NCBI RefSeq assembly: GCF_016806835.2
Contig: NZ_CP086111.1
Span: 1,099,001-1,163,000, forward strand
DNA: 64,000 nucleotides
Reading direction: 5' to 3'
Source: Skermanella rosea
GTDB taxonomy: Bacteria; Pseudomonadota; Alphaproteobacteria; Azospirillales; Azospirillaceae
The translations under genes were made by a program, and so were the position numbers. Positions 11,709 through 24,481 of this stretch are shown one piece after another. The notes under the pieces were generated by a model. It was not told where the DNA came from and searched no databases. It saw only the letters and a program-made list of their open reading frames with translations. Numbering within the stretch: the first letter of the stretch is position 1; each line of letters opens with the position of its first letter.

Positions 11709-13049
11709 ATGGCCAAGGGGCCTCGCACCGGCCGCGTCGGCGGTCGGACGTCGCGCGTGCCGGCTCACAAGCACCTGGACAGTCTGGTGAAGGCGGCGCC
11801 TCTGCCGCCGCCCGCCGAGGAGGAGGTGCCTGTCCAGCCCACCGGAGCCCTGGGCCGGGCCGCCATCGACGCGCGGTCCCCCCGCCTGCGCCGGGGCATG
11901 AGCCACGCCCTCGATCCCCGCCAGGCCGCCCGCGACCTGTACGACGCCGTCGCCCAGCCCGACATGGCCTTCGTCCTGGTATTCTGCTCGCCCCAGTACG
12001 ATCTGGAAGCGCTCGGCCCCGCGCTGGCCGAGCTGTTCGAAGACACGCTGGTGATCGGCTGCACCACGGCGGGCGAGATCACGCCGGTCGGCTACATGAC
12101 CGGCTCGATCACCGGGGTCAGCTTCCCGGGCAGCGACTTCTCCGCCGTGGCCGAGCGGATCGACGACCTGGAAGGGTTCGAGATCGCCCACGCCCATGCC
12201 CTGGTGCGCAGCCTGTCGGCCCGCCGGGACGCCGCCCTCGACGCCGCCGCCCTCGACGCCACCCTCGACGGCCGCGAGCCCGTCGCCGGCAAGAGCTTCG
12301 CCCTCCTGCTGATCGACGGGCTGTCCGTGCGGGAGGAACTGGTGGTCAGCTCGATCTACTCGGCGCTCGGCGACATCCCGCTGTTCGGCGGCTCGGCCGG
12401 GGACGACCTCCGGTTCACCCGGACCTGGATCCTCCACGACGGCGAATTCCGCAGCAATGCCGCCGTCCTGGTGCTGGTCGACACGGTGCGCCGCTTCACC
12501 GTGTTCCGGACCGAGCATTTCGTCAGCTCCGACCGCAAGATGGTGGTGACCGAGGCCGATCCGGCCCGCCGCATCGTGACGGAGATCAATGCCGAGCCGG
12601 CCGGGCGGGAATATGCCCGGATGGTCGGGCTGGAGGGCGAGCCGCTGACCCCGATGATCTTCGCGGCCTACCCCGTGGTCGTGCGGGTCGGCGGCGAATA
12701 CCATGTGCGGTCGATCCAGAAGGTCAATGACGACGAGAGCCTCACCTTCTTCTGCGCCATCGACGAGGGCATCGTGCTGACCGTCGCGGAGGGCGTGGAC
12801 CTCGTCCAGAACCTGGAGAGCCTGTTCAGCCGGCTGCACGAGGATGTCGGCGAGCCGGAGCTGATCCTGGGCTGCGACTGCATCCTGCGCAGCCTGGAGA
12901 TGGAGCAGAAGCAGATCAAGCACCTGGTTTCCAAGGTGCTCGCCCGAAACAACGTGATCGGGTTCTGCACCTACGGAGAGCAGTTCAACGCGATGCATGT
13001 CAACCAGACCTTCACCGGCGTCGCCATAGGTGCGCGATGCGAGTCCTGA
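11709..13049 (+). CDS. FIST-domain sensor protein (NosP-like)
   Basis: 446-aa cytoplasmic protein with FIST_N (about 85-260, including LVIGCTTAGEITPVGYMTGS) and FIST_C (about 270-430, ending GFCTYGEQFNAMHVNQTFTG). FIST proteins sense small ligands, and the Pseudomonas member NosP binds heme and nitric oxide and controls the kinase encoded next to it. The same arrangement is seen here: the stop overlaps the kinase start by 13 bp, so the two are coupled. The start at 11709 has GGAG 8 nt upstream. NO or heme binding is inferred, not shown. Confidence 0.88.
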   Translation: MAKGPRTGRVGGRTSRVPAHKHLDSLVKAAPLPPPAEEEVPVQPTGALGRAAIDARSPRLRRGMSHALDPRQAARDLYDAVAQPDMAFVLVFCSPQYDLEALGPALAELFEDTLVIGCTTAGEITPVGYMTGSITGVSFPGSDFSAVAERIDDLEGFEIAHAHALVRSLSARRDAALDAAALDATLDGREPVAGKSFALLLIDGLSVREELVVSSIYSALGDIPLFGGSAGDDLRFTRTWILHDGEFRSNAAVLVLVDTVRRFTVFRTEHFVSSDRKMVVTEADPARRIVTEINAEPAGREYARMVGLEGEPLTPMIFAAYPVVVRVGGEYHVRSIQKVNDDESLTFFCAIDEGIVLTVAEGVDLVQNLESLFSRLHEDVGEPELILGCDCILRSLEMEQKQIKHLVSKVLARNNVIGFCTYGEQFNAMHVNQTFTGVAIGARCES

Positions 13050-15700
13050 CCCTTGCATCCCCGGCGCCCGAGCCGGGGCAGACGCCGGAACAGCAGCGCA
13101 TCGCCGAGCTGGAGCGCGAGAACCGGAAGCTGCACCGCATCAACAAGGTCCTGATGGACCGGGTCGAGCGCAGCATGGACTTCCAGGGCAGCGCCTTCTC
13201 GCTGTTCCAGACCGCCATCGTGTTGGAGACCAAGGTCCGCGAGCGCACGATCGAGCTGGAGCAGACGCTCCGCGAGCTGGAGCGCTCCAACCGCGACCTC
13301 GCCCGCGCCAAGGAGATGGCGGAGACGGTGCAGGCCCGGCTGGCCGAGGCGATCGAGTCCGTCAACGAGGGCTTCGCCCTGTTCGACGGCGACGACCGGC
13401 TGGTCATGTGCAACGGCAAGTACCTGGCCTTCTGGCCGGCCTTCGAGGACCGGATCCGGCCCGGCATCGCCTTCGACGAGATCGCCCGCCTGGCGGTGGA
13501 GACCAGGTCGGTGCAGGACGTCCGGGACGGCGGCCAGGGCTGGTTCCACCAGCGCATGGTCCAGCACCGCAACCCCCAGGGCCCCTATGTCCACGCGCTG
13601 GCCGACGGCCGCTGGATGCAGGTCAACGAGCGGCGGACCCGGGACGGCGGCGTGGTCGGCGTCTATACCGACATCACCGACCTGAAGCGCGACGAGACCC
13701 GCCGACGGGAGCAGGAGCTGGCGGAGAAGACGGTGCTGCTCCAGGCCACCCTGGACAACATCGCCCAGGGCGTCGCGGTCTATGACAAGGACCTGAAGCT
13801 GGTCGCCTGGAACGACAATTTCGCCCATCTGCTCGACCTGCCGCCCGACGTGGTGCGGCACGGCGCGACATACCAGGACTTCGTCCGGCACAATACCCGC
13901 CTCGGCTGGGCGGGGCTCAGCGGCATGGCGATGTCCTACCAGGATCTGGCGGAACGCCCCCTGGCGCTGGAGGAGGAGTGGCAGGGCAGGGTGCTCGACA
14001 TCCGGCGCACGGTCATGCCGGGCGGCGGCTTCGTCAACACCTACACCGATATCACCGCGCGCAAGCGGAACGAGGAGGCCCTGCGCGACAGCGAGCGGCG
14101 CATCCGCACCATCACCGACGCGATGCCGGCCCTGATCGCCTATGTGGACAGCGACCAGCGCTTCCGCTTCGTCAACAAGCCCTACGAGGACTGGTTCAAC
14201 CGCCCGCGGGAGGAGATCGACGGCCAGCCCATGTGGGTGGCGCTGGGCCGCCAGCATTACGAGCAGCGCCGGCCCAACGTGCTGGCGGCGCTCGCCGGCC
14301 AGGAAGTCACCTTCGAGATGGAGCTTCCGGCCGAGAACGGCGCGGTCCGCTACGCGCTGGCGACATATATCCCCCATTTCGGCGAGAACGGCGAAGTCGT
14401 GGGCTATTTCGCCCTGATCCAGGACATCACCGAGCGCCGGATGGTCGCCGAGGCGCTGAAGGAATCCAAGGAAAGCCTGGAGCGCCGGGTGGACGAGCGC
14501 ACCGCCGCCCTGATGGCGCTGAACGGCAAGCTCCACCAGGAGATCGCCGAGCGCAAGCAGATCGAGGAGGCGCTGCGGGTCGCCAAGGCCGACGCGGAGC
14601 AGGCCAACCTGTCCAAGACCAAGTTCCTGGCGGCGGCCAGCCACGACCTGCTGCAACCCCTGAACGCCGCCCGCCTGTTCGTCTCGGCGCTCAGCGACCT
14701 GGAGCAGACGCCCCAGAACGCCTCGCTGATCGACAATACCGACGTGGCCCTGGCGGCGGTCGAGGACCTGTTGGGAGCCCTGCTCGACATCAGCAAGCTG
14801 GACGCCGGCGTCGTCCAGGCGGAACCCGGCGCCTTCCCGATCGAATCCCTGCTGGGCGCCATGGCGACCGAGTACGCGGCCCAGGCGAAGGAGCGGAACC
14901 TTGAGTTCCGCGTCGTGTCGAGCAGCGCCGTGGTCCACAGCGACATCCGGCTGCTCCGCCGCATCCTCCAGAACTTCCTCAGCAACGCCATGCGCTACAC
15001 CCGCACCGGCCGCGTGCTTCTGGGCTGCCGGCAGGCCGCGGGCCGCCTGCGCATAGAGGTCTGGGACACCGGTCCCGGCATCCCCGAGGACAAGCTGGCC
15101 GAGATCTTCGAGGAGTTCCGCCGCCTGGGCAACGACCAGAACGCCCGCGACCGCGGCATGGGCCTGGGGCTCGCGATCGTCGAGCGCGTCGCCCGCATGC
15201 TCGACCACCGCGTCGGCGTCCGTTCCGTCCCCGGCCGGGGGTCGGTCTTCTCCGTGACCGTGCCGCTCGGCGAGCGCGGCCGCACCGCTCGCCCGCCCCA
15301 GCCGGCTCCCGCCGCCGTCGCGAACCGGCTCGCCGGCTCCCTGGTGCTGGTGATCGACAACGAGCGCAGCATCCTGTCTGGCATGACAGCCCTGCTGGAA
15401 GGCTGGCGCTGCACGGTCGTGACCGCCACGACGGGGTGCGAGGCCATCGGCGTCCTGGACGGGATGGAACGCGCGCCCGACATCGCCATCGCCGACTACC
15501 ACCTGGAGGACGGCGCCACCGGCGTCGCCGAACTCCAGCGCGTCGCCCGCCACTGCGGCGCCCCCATCCCCAGCCTGATCATCACCGCCAACCGCCTGCC
15601 CGAGGTCCAGGAGGAAGTCAACGCCAGCGGCTTCCAGCTATTGAACAAGCCGGTGAAGCCCGCGCAGCTGCGGTCCCTGATGACGAGCATGCTGAGCTGA
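13037..15700 (+). CDS. PAS-domain hybrid histidine kinase (NahK-like)
   Basis: 887-aa soluble kinase. An N-terminal coiled coil (about 15-95) is followed by three PAS domains (about 105-225, 235-345, 355-480), then HisKA with SHDLLQPLNAARL (phospho-His536). The HATPase has LSNAMRYTRTG, DTGPGIPEDKL and GMGLGLAIVERV. A C-terminal receiver (about 770-887) has Asp820 in IADYHLEDG. The SHDLLQPLNAARL box and the attached receiver are typical of the NahK/ErcS' group. It overlaps the FIST sensor gene, which likely regulates it. No membrane segment is seen. A decayed copy of its receiver end lies 300 bp downstream. Confidence 0.93.
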   Translation: MRVLTLASPAPEPGQTPEQQRIAELERENRKLHRINKVLMDRVERSMDFQGSAFSLFQTAIVLETKVRERTIELEQTLRELERSNRDLARAKEMAETVQARLAEAIESVNEGFALFDGDDRLVMCNGKYLAFWPAFEDRIRPGIAFDEIARLAVETRSVQDVRDGGQGWFHQRMVQHRNPQGPYVHALADGRWMQVNERRTRDGGVVGVYTDITDLKRDETRRREQELAEKTVLLQATLDNIAQGVAVYDKDLKLVAWNDNFAHLLDLPPDVVRHGATYQDFVRHNTRLGWAGLSGMAMSYQDLAERPLALEEEWQGRVLDIRRTVMPGGGFVNTYTDITARKRNEEALRDSERRIRTITDAMPALIAYVDSDQRFRFVNKPYEDWFNRPREEIDGQPMWVALGRQHYEQRRPNVLAALAGQEVTFEMELPAENGAVRYALATYIPHFGENGEVVGYFALIQDITERRMVAEALKESKESLERRVDERTAALMALNGKLHQEIAERKQIEEALRVAKADAEQANLSKTKFLAAASHDLLQPLNAARLFVSALSDLEQTPQNASLIDNTDVALAAVEDLLGALLDISKLDAGVVQAEPGAFPIESLLGAMATEYAAQAKERNLEFRVVSSSAVVHSDIRLLRRILQNFLSNAMRYTRTGRVLLGCRQAAGRLRIEVWDTGPGIPEDKLAEIFEEFRRLGNDQNARDRGMGLGLAIVERVARMLDHRVGVRSVPGRGSVFSVTVPLGERGRTARPPQPAPAAVANRLAGSLVLVIDNERSILSGMTALLEGWRCTVVTATTGCEAIGVLDGMERAPDIAIADYHLEDGATGVAELQRVARHCGAPIPSLIITANRLPEVQEEVNASGFQLLNKPVKPAQLRSLMTSMLS

Positions 15701-15814
15701 GGGGGAGAGCGGAACCGTCCCGGCCCGGCCGCGAAGCCACTCCCGCCGGACCGGGGAAATAAAAGCGGCGCCCGTGTGCCCGACCGGATCAGCCACCGTT
15801 CGGTCCGGCTCGCT

Positions 15815-15861
15815 GTAGGTCGGCCTCGGCCGAAGGCCGACGCCGACGCCGGAGCGTCGAT
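15815..15861. repeat. dispersed palindromic repeat, copy 1
   Basis: Contains TCGGCCT-CGGCCGA-AGGCCGA, a 7-bp perfect stem, followed by CGCCGACGCCGGAGCGTCGA. A clearly related copy lies at 50042-50092 with the same stem and tail but a changed loop. It sits between a gene end and a decayed region, as REP-like elements do. Confidence 0.65.
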
Positions 15862-15974
15862 GCCCCCTAAGATATAACAAGTCGTGGGGGCTGGACCGAC
15901 CGTCCCGGGACCATGACATGTCTTTTTCTCATCTGGACAGGAAGGGCTCTCCTGGAGCGTACGCACGCGGATAC

Positions 15975-16085
15975 GTTGCGTCGATCATCGTCAATCACCT
16001 GTCCGGAGTCCAGAAGGGCAGGTCAACGCCAACGGCTTTCAACTCCTCGACAAGCCGGTGAAGCCGGTACAGCTGCGGTCTCTAC
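15975..16085 (+). pseudogene. decayed duplicate of the hybrid kinase receiver-domain end
   Basis: About 110 bp that line up with the last part of the kinase gene (about 15577-15680). The stretch encoding NANGFQLLDKPVKPVQLRSL matches NASGFQLLNKPVKPAQLRSL almost residue for residue. Upstream, the IIVNHLSGVQ portion aligns with IITANRLPEVQ but is offset by a 3-base deletion and a 2-base insertion that breaks the frame. It has no start and no complete domain, so it is a remnant of a tandem duplication or of a lost paralogue. Confidence 0.75.
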
Positions 16086-16218
16086 CGGTCCGCCCTGAGT
16101 TCAGAACAATATATTCGAGGTGCGAGGCGATTCACTCGTCGCCGACCGACAGCGACTGTTTGAATGCCATCCGCTGGCAGGCGAAGATTTCAGGAGTATC
16201 GATCGTAGAAAAGAGCAC

Positions 16219-16782
16219 CTATTCATCCGCATCACGCGTCATGTCGTTCAATGCCTGTTCCGAATAATTGTGATACTTCGCTTTGACCAGATGCGGTACG
16301 GCATTGATCATGCCGCGGATGTCCGGGGTGTTACGGTGGGTGACCTGTTGATGTATCTTGCGCAATCCCAACCCTTCCACCGATGCCCGCTGCTCGCGGG
16401 TCGCATTGTTGGTGCTTTTGACTTGGATGACGGTGACCAAAGGGGCTTGCTCGATCGCTCCCTTCTCGATCATTTTCGCGACGGACTCGACCGCCTTGCG
16501 GAAATTCAGGTCCTCGCTTTTCTTCGCATTGCGCAGAATATTGTCCAACCGATCCTGGACCGTAAGTGGATCGACCTTGTACGCGACCGGTTCGGGGGCG
16601 CGCTTCGTCCGTAATTCGATAACGTTCGATCCAACAGTCAGTCGTGCGCAGTCGATCGTTCCTCCGTCCTCAAGCAGGTCTGGCGGAAGGGTGGAAATCC
16701 AGTCATCCAGTGATTCCACCAGCGGCTGGATCTCGGATTCGTCCGGCTTCGCAGGTTTCCGATGGTCGGAAAGTTTGGTCAT
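16219..16782 (-). CDS. uncharacterised protein with C-terminal ribosomal uL30-like domain
   Basis: 187-aa protein. Residues about 116-168 align without gaps to bacterial ribosomal protein uL30: the cores GLGLRKI and TPDIRGMINAVPHLVK correspond to GLGLRRI and TPAIRGMINAVSFMVK of E. coli RpmD. The first ~115 residues are acidic and mostly helical and match nothing I know. They are followed by the domain and a ~20-residue tail. Authentic uL30 is ~60 aa and lies in the ribosomal operon, so this is a separate fusion. The start ATG at 16782 has GGGAG 8 nt upstream. The surroundings are less G+C-rich than the rest of the window, suggesting acquisition. Confidence 0.75.
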   Translation of the reverse strand: MTKLSDHRKPAKPDESEIQPLVESLDDWISTLPPDLLEDGGTIDCARLTVGSNVIELRTKRAPEPVAYKVDPLTVQDRLDNILRNAKKSEDLNFRKAVESVAKMIEKGAIEQAPLVTVIQVKSTNNATREQRASVEGLGLRKIHQQVTHRNTPDIRGMINAVPHLVKAKYHNYSEQALNDMTRDADE

Positions 16783-17213
16783 GATCATCACTCCCGCGCA
16801 TCATCCGGAAATATGACTTAGAATTGGGGAGGAAGTGTGATAAAATCGGAGATTGTGGCCGGCAAGGCAGTCTCTCAAGTTCATGGCGCGGGATTCCGCA
16901 CAGGGCGGTACGACGCTGGATGAATGTCATGAGAGGCGCCAGATATATGACATTCGGCATTAATGCAAGGCAAATATGGTGGTTTCGGGTATAAGCAAAG
17001 CGATGGCCGGAGGTGTCCTGGCCGGTGTTCCGGCTGAAGCGATTGATCACCCCGTTTCAGGCGCTGCGATGCGTTTTGGCTTTTGGTTTCAACTTGCCGG
17101 GATCGCCCGGAGCGACGGCGATACCGACAGTCAAGTACAGGTCGAGATCAAAGGCCCTATGCCAACGACCGGATAGCCAACCGCCATAATGGCGGTGCCG
17201 TCTTTCGGGCCGG
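16783..17213. other. gene-poor stretch in accessory patch
   Basis: About 430 bp, visibly richer in A+T than the flanks. Short open frames here lack ribosome sites and protein-like composition. It should contain the promoter of the leftward uL30-like gene. I see no RNA gene, repeat or recognisable remnant. Confidence 0.4.
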
Positions 17214-17693
17214 TCACTCCGTCTCATCATCCGGCATCATCCCCGTCCGCAAATACTCGTAGGCCCGCCACCGCTCGTCATGGGGCATGCGGGCGCGGCG
17301 CAGCGGTTCGGCTTCGACGAACAGCATGCGGCGGCGGAAGGCCAGGGGGCTTTCGACCAGCAGGATCGGCTTCTCGGCCTCCACGCCTTCGGGAAACCAG
17401 AAGCGGCGGAGAAACCGGCGGGGATCGTCGGACCATTCGGGTGGATCGCCCAGCTTCCAGCGGCGGGCCAGGTGCTCGCCGACGGCGCCGACATAGGCGT
17501 CGATGATATCGTCGCCGACGAACTCGGGAGCCTCCTCGATGCGGGCGCGGCGGCCGGACGGCTCGCGGTCCAGGTAGAATTCATCCAGGAATTCGCCGAG
17601 AGCCACGCCGAACTTCTGCTGCCCGGCGCTATGTCGTCGGATCGCCTCGGCCAGCGTTCCAGGTCGGAGCTTCAGGTTCGCCGGCACTTCCAT
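17214..17693 (-). CDS. uncharacterised protein paired with nucleotidyltransferase-like gene
   Basis: About 159 residues, charged, with no signal or membrane segment; the middle reads EEAPEFVGDDIIDAYVGAVG and the end is rich in Arg/Glu. I do not recognise a family. It starts inside the 3' end of the upstream nucleotidyltransferase-like gene (65-bp overlap if the ATG at 17693 is right; a start at 17735 would lengthen the overlap). This points to a two-gene unit such as a toxin-antitoxin or abortive-infection pair. The start and the function are both uncertain. Confidence 0.6.
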   Translation of the reverse strand: MEVPANLKLRPGTLAEAIRRHSAGQQKFGVALGEFLDEFYLDREPSGRRARIEEAPEFVGDDIIDAYVGAVGEHLARRWKLGDPPEWSDDPRRFLRRFWFPEGVEAEKPILLVESPLAFRRRMLFVEAEPLRRARMPHDERWRAYEYLRTGMMPDDETE

Positions 17694-18276
17694 ATCCTCG
17701 GACGATGTCGTCGATCTTGGCGGCGATCCGCGCATTGATTCCAGGCACCGCAGGATAGCAGAGCCTGATCAGGCCGGCCAACTGATCCGGGGTCTTCAGT
17801 CCGGTCAGCCGCATCAGCAGATACAGGTCCCTGCGGTCCCGCGCCATCCCGTCCGGGTCGTCGCGCCGGTTCGCCAGCAGTTTCATCGCCAGCATGTATT
17901 CCGGTGTCGGCAGGAAGACTCTCAGCCCGATCTGCCCGCCCGCGGGATATTCCCCGAAAGGAAGGAGATTGGGTTGCGGATTGCCTTTCGGGGGAGCGAC
18001 GCTTTTCACAGCCTGGTTCAGCCAATTGTCCGGCAATCCGAGTCTTTGGCCGACTCTGTCGGCAAGTTCGTAGCCGATTCCACGCTCGCTGAGGAACACC
18101 GCGTCCACGTCGCGAGTGACGTCCAGGATGTCGCTGACGAGCAGAAGGCAAGATCCGCGATAGACGGCGATCTCGACGACTTTCCCTTCCGAAGCCGCCA
18201 GTTCGCCCATCATGTCGAAAGCCTTGATTAGCAAGTCCCTCGATAGTTCGGCCGCACCTTCCGCTCCTTCTACCAT
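17629..18276 (-). CDS. nucleotidyltransferase-like protein (DUF6036/AbiEii-like)
   Basis: 215-aa protein with the layout of small nucleotidyltransferase-fold proteins: a Gly-Ser strand region YRGSCLLLVS, then VTRDVDAVFL with the Asp-x-Asp expected at the metal site. A later LPDNWLNQAVKS and a helical C-terminal part (RRDLYLLMRLTGLKTPDQLA) follow. Such proteins occur in toxin-antitoxin and phage-defence pairs. The canonical GGxAL strand is not obvious, so activity is uncertain. Start choice rests on GGGGAG 5 nt before the ATG at 18276; ATG 18288 is possible. It overlaps the next gene. Confidence 0.65.
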   Translation of the reverse strand: MVEGAEGAAELSRDLLIKAFDMMGELAASEGKVVEIAVYRGSCLLLVSDILDVTRDVDAVFLSERGIGYELADRVGQRLGLPDNWLNQAVKSVAPPKGNPQPNLLPFGEYPAGGQIGLRVFLPTPEYMLAMKLLANRRDDPDGMARDRRDLYLLMRLTGLKTPDQLAGLIRLCYPAVPGINARIAAKIDDIVRGYGSAGEPEAPTWNAGRGDPTT

Positions 18277-18510
18277 GTGTCTCCCCATTCCCCCGGATGT
18301 TCGGCTCGCCCTTGCCCGGATTATGCGCGGGTCGTCTCATTCTGCCGACCCGTGTCTTGAAATCAGGTTCACTCATTTCGAGAGAATGAACTGCCAGCCC
18401 CGCGATCCCGCCCTGTGCGACCGCCTGACGGCCAGATGACGGCCGGGGCCGTCGCGGTGGCAATGCTCCGGTCGCAGTGAAAGGTCCCTCGCGGATCCGG
18501 GCCGGGAGGC

Positions 18511-20604
18511 TCAGGCGGCCTTGATGCTGGCCAGGAAGCGCTCCACCTCGCCGCGAAGCATCTCGGACTGCTGGGCCAGCTGGCCCGCCGCGCTGCGCAC
18601 CTGGTTGGCGGCGGCTCCGGTCTGGTCCGACGCCTGGGTCACTTGCCCGACATTGGCGGAGACCTCCTGGGTACCGGCCGCTGCCTGGGTGACGTTGCGC
18701 GATATTTCGCCGGTCGCCGCGGTCTGTTCCTCGACCGCCGCCGCGATCGTGACGGTGATGTCGTTGATCTGGCGGATGGTCCCGCCGATCCCCTCGATGG
18801 CGCCCACGGCTCCGGTCGATGCCGCCTGCATGTTGGTGATATGGGACGATATCTCGTCGGTCGCCTTGGCGGTCGCGGTGGCGAGGTTCTTCACCTCCGA
18901 CGCGACGACCGCGAAACCTTTCCCCGCCTCCCCGGCACGCGCCGCCTCGATCGTGGCGTTCAGGGCCAGCAGGTTGGTCTGGTTGGCGATGTTGGAGATC
19001 AGATCGACCACTTCGCCGATCTTGTGGGCCGCCTCGGCAAGGCCCTGGACCGTACCGTTGGTCTGCTCCGCCTGCTGCACGGCCGCATTGGCGATGCCGG
19101 TGGAGCGGGTGACCTGACGCGCGATTTCCTGGAGCGAGCCGGACATTTCCTCCGCGGCCGCGGCGACCGTCTGGACATTGGCCGAGGTCTGTTCAGCCGC
19201 GGCGGCCGAGGCGGTGACCTGCCGGCTGGTTTCCTCCGCGATGGCGGCCATGCCCTGCGCGGTGCCGTCCAGTTCGGTGGCCGCCGCGCTCACCGTCCGC
19301 AGGATGCCGGTGACGCCCTGGTCGAAGTTCCGGATCAGCATGTCGATCTCGGCGGCGCGGCGTTCCTTGGCGCTGCGCTCCTCGGCCTGAGCCGCTTCCA
19401 GGCGTTCCCGCTCGACCGCATTGTCCTTGAAGACCAGCAGGGCGTCCGCGAGGGCGCCGATTTCGTCATGGCGGTCCCTGTAGGGCACCTCGCCCGAAAC
19501 GTCGCCCCGGGCCACGCGCCGCATCGCCTCCACGATAACGCGGATCGGGGTCGTGACACGGCGGCGAACGATCCTCAGCCCGGTGATGCCCAGAACGATC
19601 GCGGCCATGAAGATGGCTCCGTTGGCCATCAGCGAGGTCGCCGCCGCTGCCTCCTTCTCCGCGGCATGCCGGTTCATTTCGTCGAGCGCCACGTTGGCCA
19701 CCGCGTCCAGGTCGGATTGCGACCTGTCGGCAAGGATATTCAGTTCGTCCAGGCGAACGGGCAGATCCTGCCCGGCGCCGATGGCGGTCAGGACGGCTTC
19801 GCGCTTCTGCAGGTAATCGTTCATGTAGCTGCGCTCAGCCGCCGCTACCGCGGCTTTGATCGGTTCGAGCGCACCGGGGCGCAGTGCAGCCTCCTTGAGC
19901 ATCCGCCACGCCGTGTCCAGCCGGCCGCGGACCAGCGCCATCTGGAGCCGATCCTCGGCGGTGATACCCTTCTTGGCCACGGCGCTGTCGAACATCACGC
20001 GGATGGGAGTGGATGCTTCGCGTGCGATCACGGCGGCTTCCTTGACGCCGATCAGTTCGCTGAACAGGGGATCCATCGCGCGTGCCGGTTCCAACAGGAC
20101 GCTGGAGATCTTGGCGAGCAGTTCCAAGGTGCTCCCCGTGCTTCCCATCCATGTGTCGATCAGTTGCCTGGGACGCTGGCCGACATCGACCTGCAAGGCA
20201 GCATCCGCATCGCGACGGAGGCTGTCCAACTTCGCCATGGCATCACGGACCTCGACCTCCCCCAGTCCGGCTGCGCAGGGCATCCGGGCGCAAATCCCCG
20301 CGACGACGTTCACGACGTCCGCGGATTGGTTGCGCCAGCCCGGCAGCTTTTCCATCGTGGCCGGTTCGGAGTTGACGGGATGCAGAAGGACGCGACGGGT
20401 AGCGCCGCGTTCAAGCCGGATCGCCTGCATCGCCGCGAAGACATCATGCGAAGCCTGGGTCACCGCTTGCACGGTGCGCACTTCCGAGAAAGTTCTCAGG
20501 GACTTCGTACTATCCAGGACAATCAGCGAAACCAGAAAAACCACGACACTGCAGAAGACGAGCGTCAGCATCGTCCTGATGCTGACGCCTTTTGGCGATT
20601 CCAT
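18511..20604 (-). CDS. methyl-accepting chemotaxis protein
   Basis: 697-aa chemoreceptor. TM1 is at about 11-30 ([20 protein letters not shown]). The periplasmic helical sensor (about 35-325) includes [13 protein letters not shown], reminiscent of nitrate/nitrite-type sensor helices. TM2 lies near 330-350, then a HAMP domain, and the C-terminal signalling hairpin contains [20 protein letters not shown], the tip that binds CheA/CheW. There is no C-terminal CheR-docking pentapeptide. The ATG has GGAG 7 nt upstream. It is a single gene with no che genes beside it. Confidence 0.95.
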   Translation of the reverse strand: MESPKGVSIRTMLTLVFCSVVVFLVSLIVLDSTKSLRTFSEVRTVQAVTQASHDVFAAMQAIRLERGATRRVLLHPVNSEPATMEKLPGWRNQSADVVNVVAGICARMPCAAGLGEVEVRDAMAKLDSLRRDADAALQVDVGQRPRQLIDTWMGSTGSTLELLAKISSVLLEPARAMDPLFSELIGVKEAAVIAREASTPIRVMFDSAVAKKGITAEDRLQMALVRGRLDTAWRMLKEAALRPGALEPIKAAVAAAERSYMNDYLQKREAVLTAIGAGQDLPVRLDELNILADRSQSDLDAVANVALDEMNRHAAEKEAAAATSLMANGAIFMAAIVLGITGLRIVRRRVTTPIRVIVEAMRRVARGDVSGEVPYRDRHDEIGALADALLVFKDNAVERERLEAAQAEERSAKERRAAEIDMLIRNFDQGVTGILRTVSAAATELDGTAQGMAAIAEETSRQVTASAAAAEQTSANVQTVAAAAEEMSGSLQEIARQVTRSTGIANAAVQQAEQTNGTVQGLAEAAHKIGEVVDLISNIANQTNLLALNATIEAARAGEAGKGFAVVASEVKNLATATAKATDEISSHITNMQAASTGAVGAIEGIGGTIRQINDITVTIAAAVEEQTAATGEISRNVTQAAAGTQEVSANVGQVTQASDQTGAAANQVRSAAGQLAQQSEMLRGEVERFLASIKAA

Positions 20605-20983
20605 GATTTATCTCCACCAGGCATGAGGAACTGCCGAGCACGGCTGATCGATGACTCGGTGCCCGAGTCCTGTCGTTGGCCGCTCTCCGGAGGGGCCAAC
20701 TTCAGATCAGAACAGCGGTTCCCAGGGGCTCGCCCCGACCCGACGGCGCGGAACATGACCCTGTTCATGGTGTGGATATTATGGCTGGCTCCCGAATAAT
20801 TTAATTTGAATTTTATTCATATGGATTGCGATATAGCCCGCTTGGGTAGGAACGAATCTGCGGGTCGACCAGCAAGACGAACAGGAAGGCATCGGGACAG
20901 CGGGTGCGGAGTTCCTGAACCGTCTCAGAAGGAGTGGAGGCGCCGCTCGCCTCCACCCAGTCCGTGATCCAGCCCCCGCGCCC
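20605..20983. other. intergenic region without recognised gene
   Basis: About 380 bp between the metH stop and the leftward chemoreceptor start. The part around 20795-20825 is strongly A+T-rich (TTTAATTTGAATTTTATT) and could belong to the chemoreceptor promoter region. Nothing else recognisable. Confidence 0.4.

Positions 20984-24481
<3,498 letters not shown>

Noticed and set aside
12971-15553. Long minus-strand open frame opposite the hybrid kinase
   Set aside because: Shadow frame caused by G+C codon bias; the plus strand has full PAS, kinase and receiver motifs.
16976-17176. 66-aa open frame in the gene-poor stretch
   Set aside because: No ribosome site, no protein-like pattern, and it lies in a region with no conserved context.
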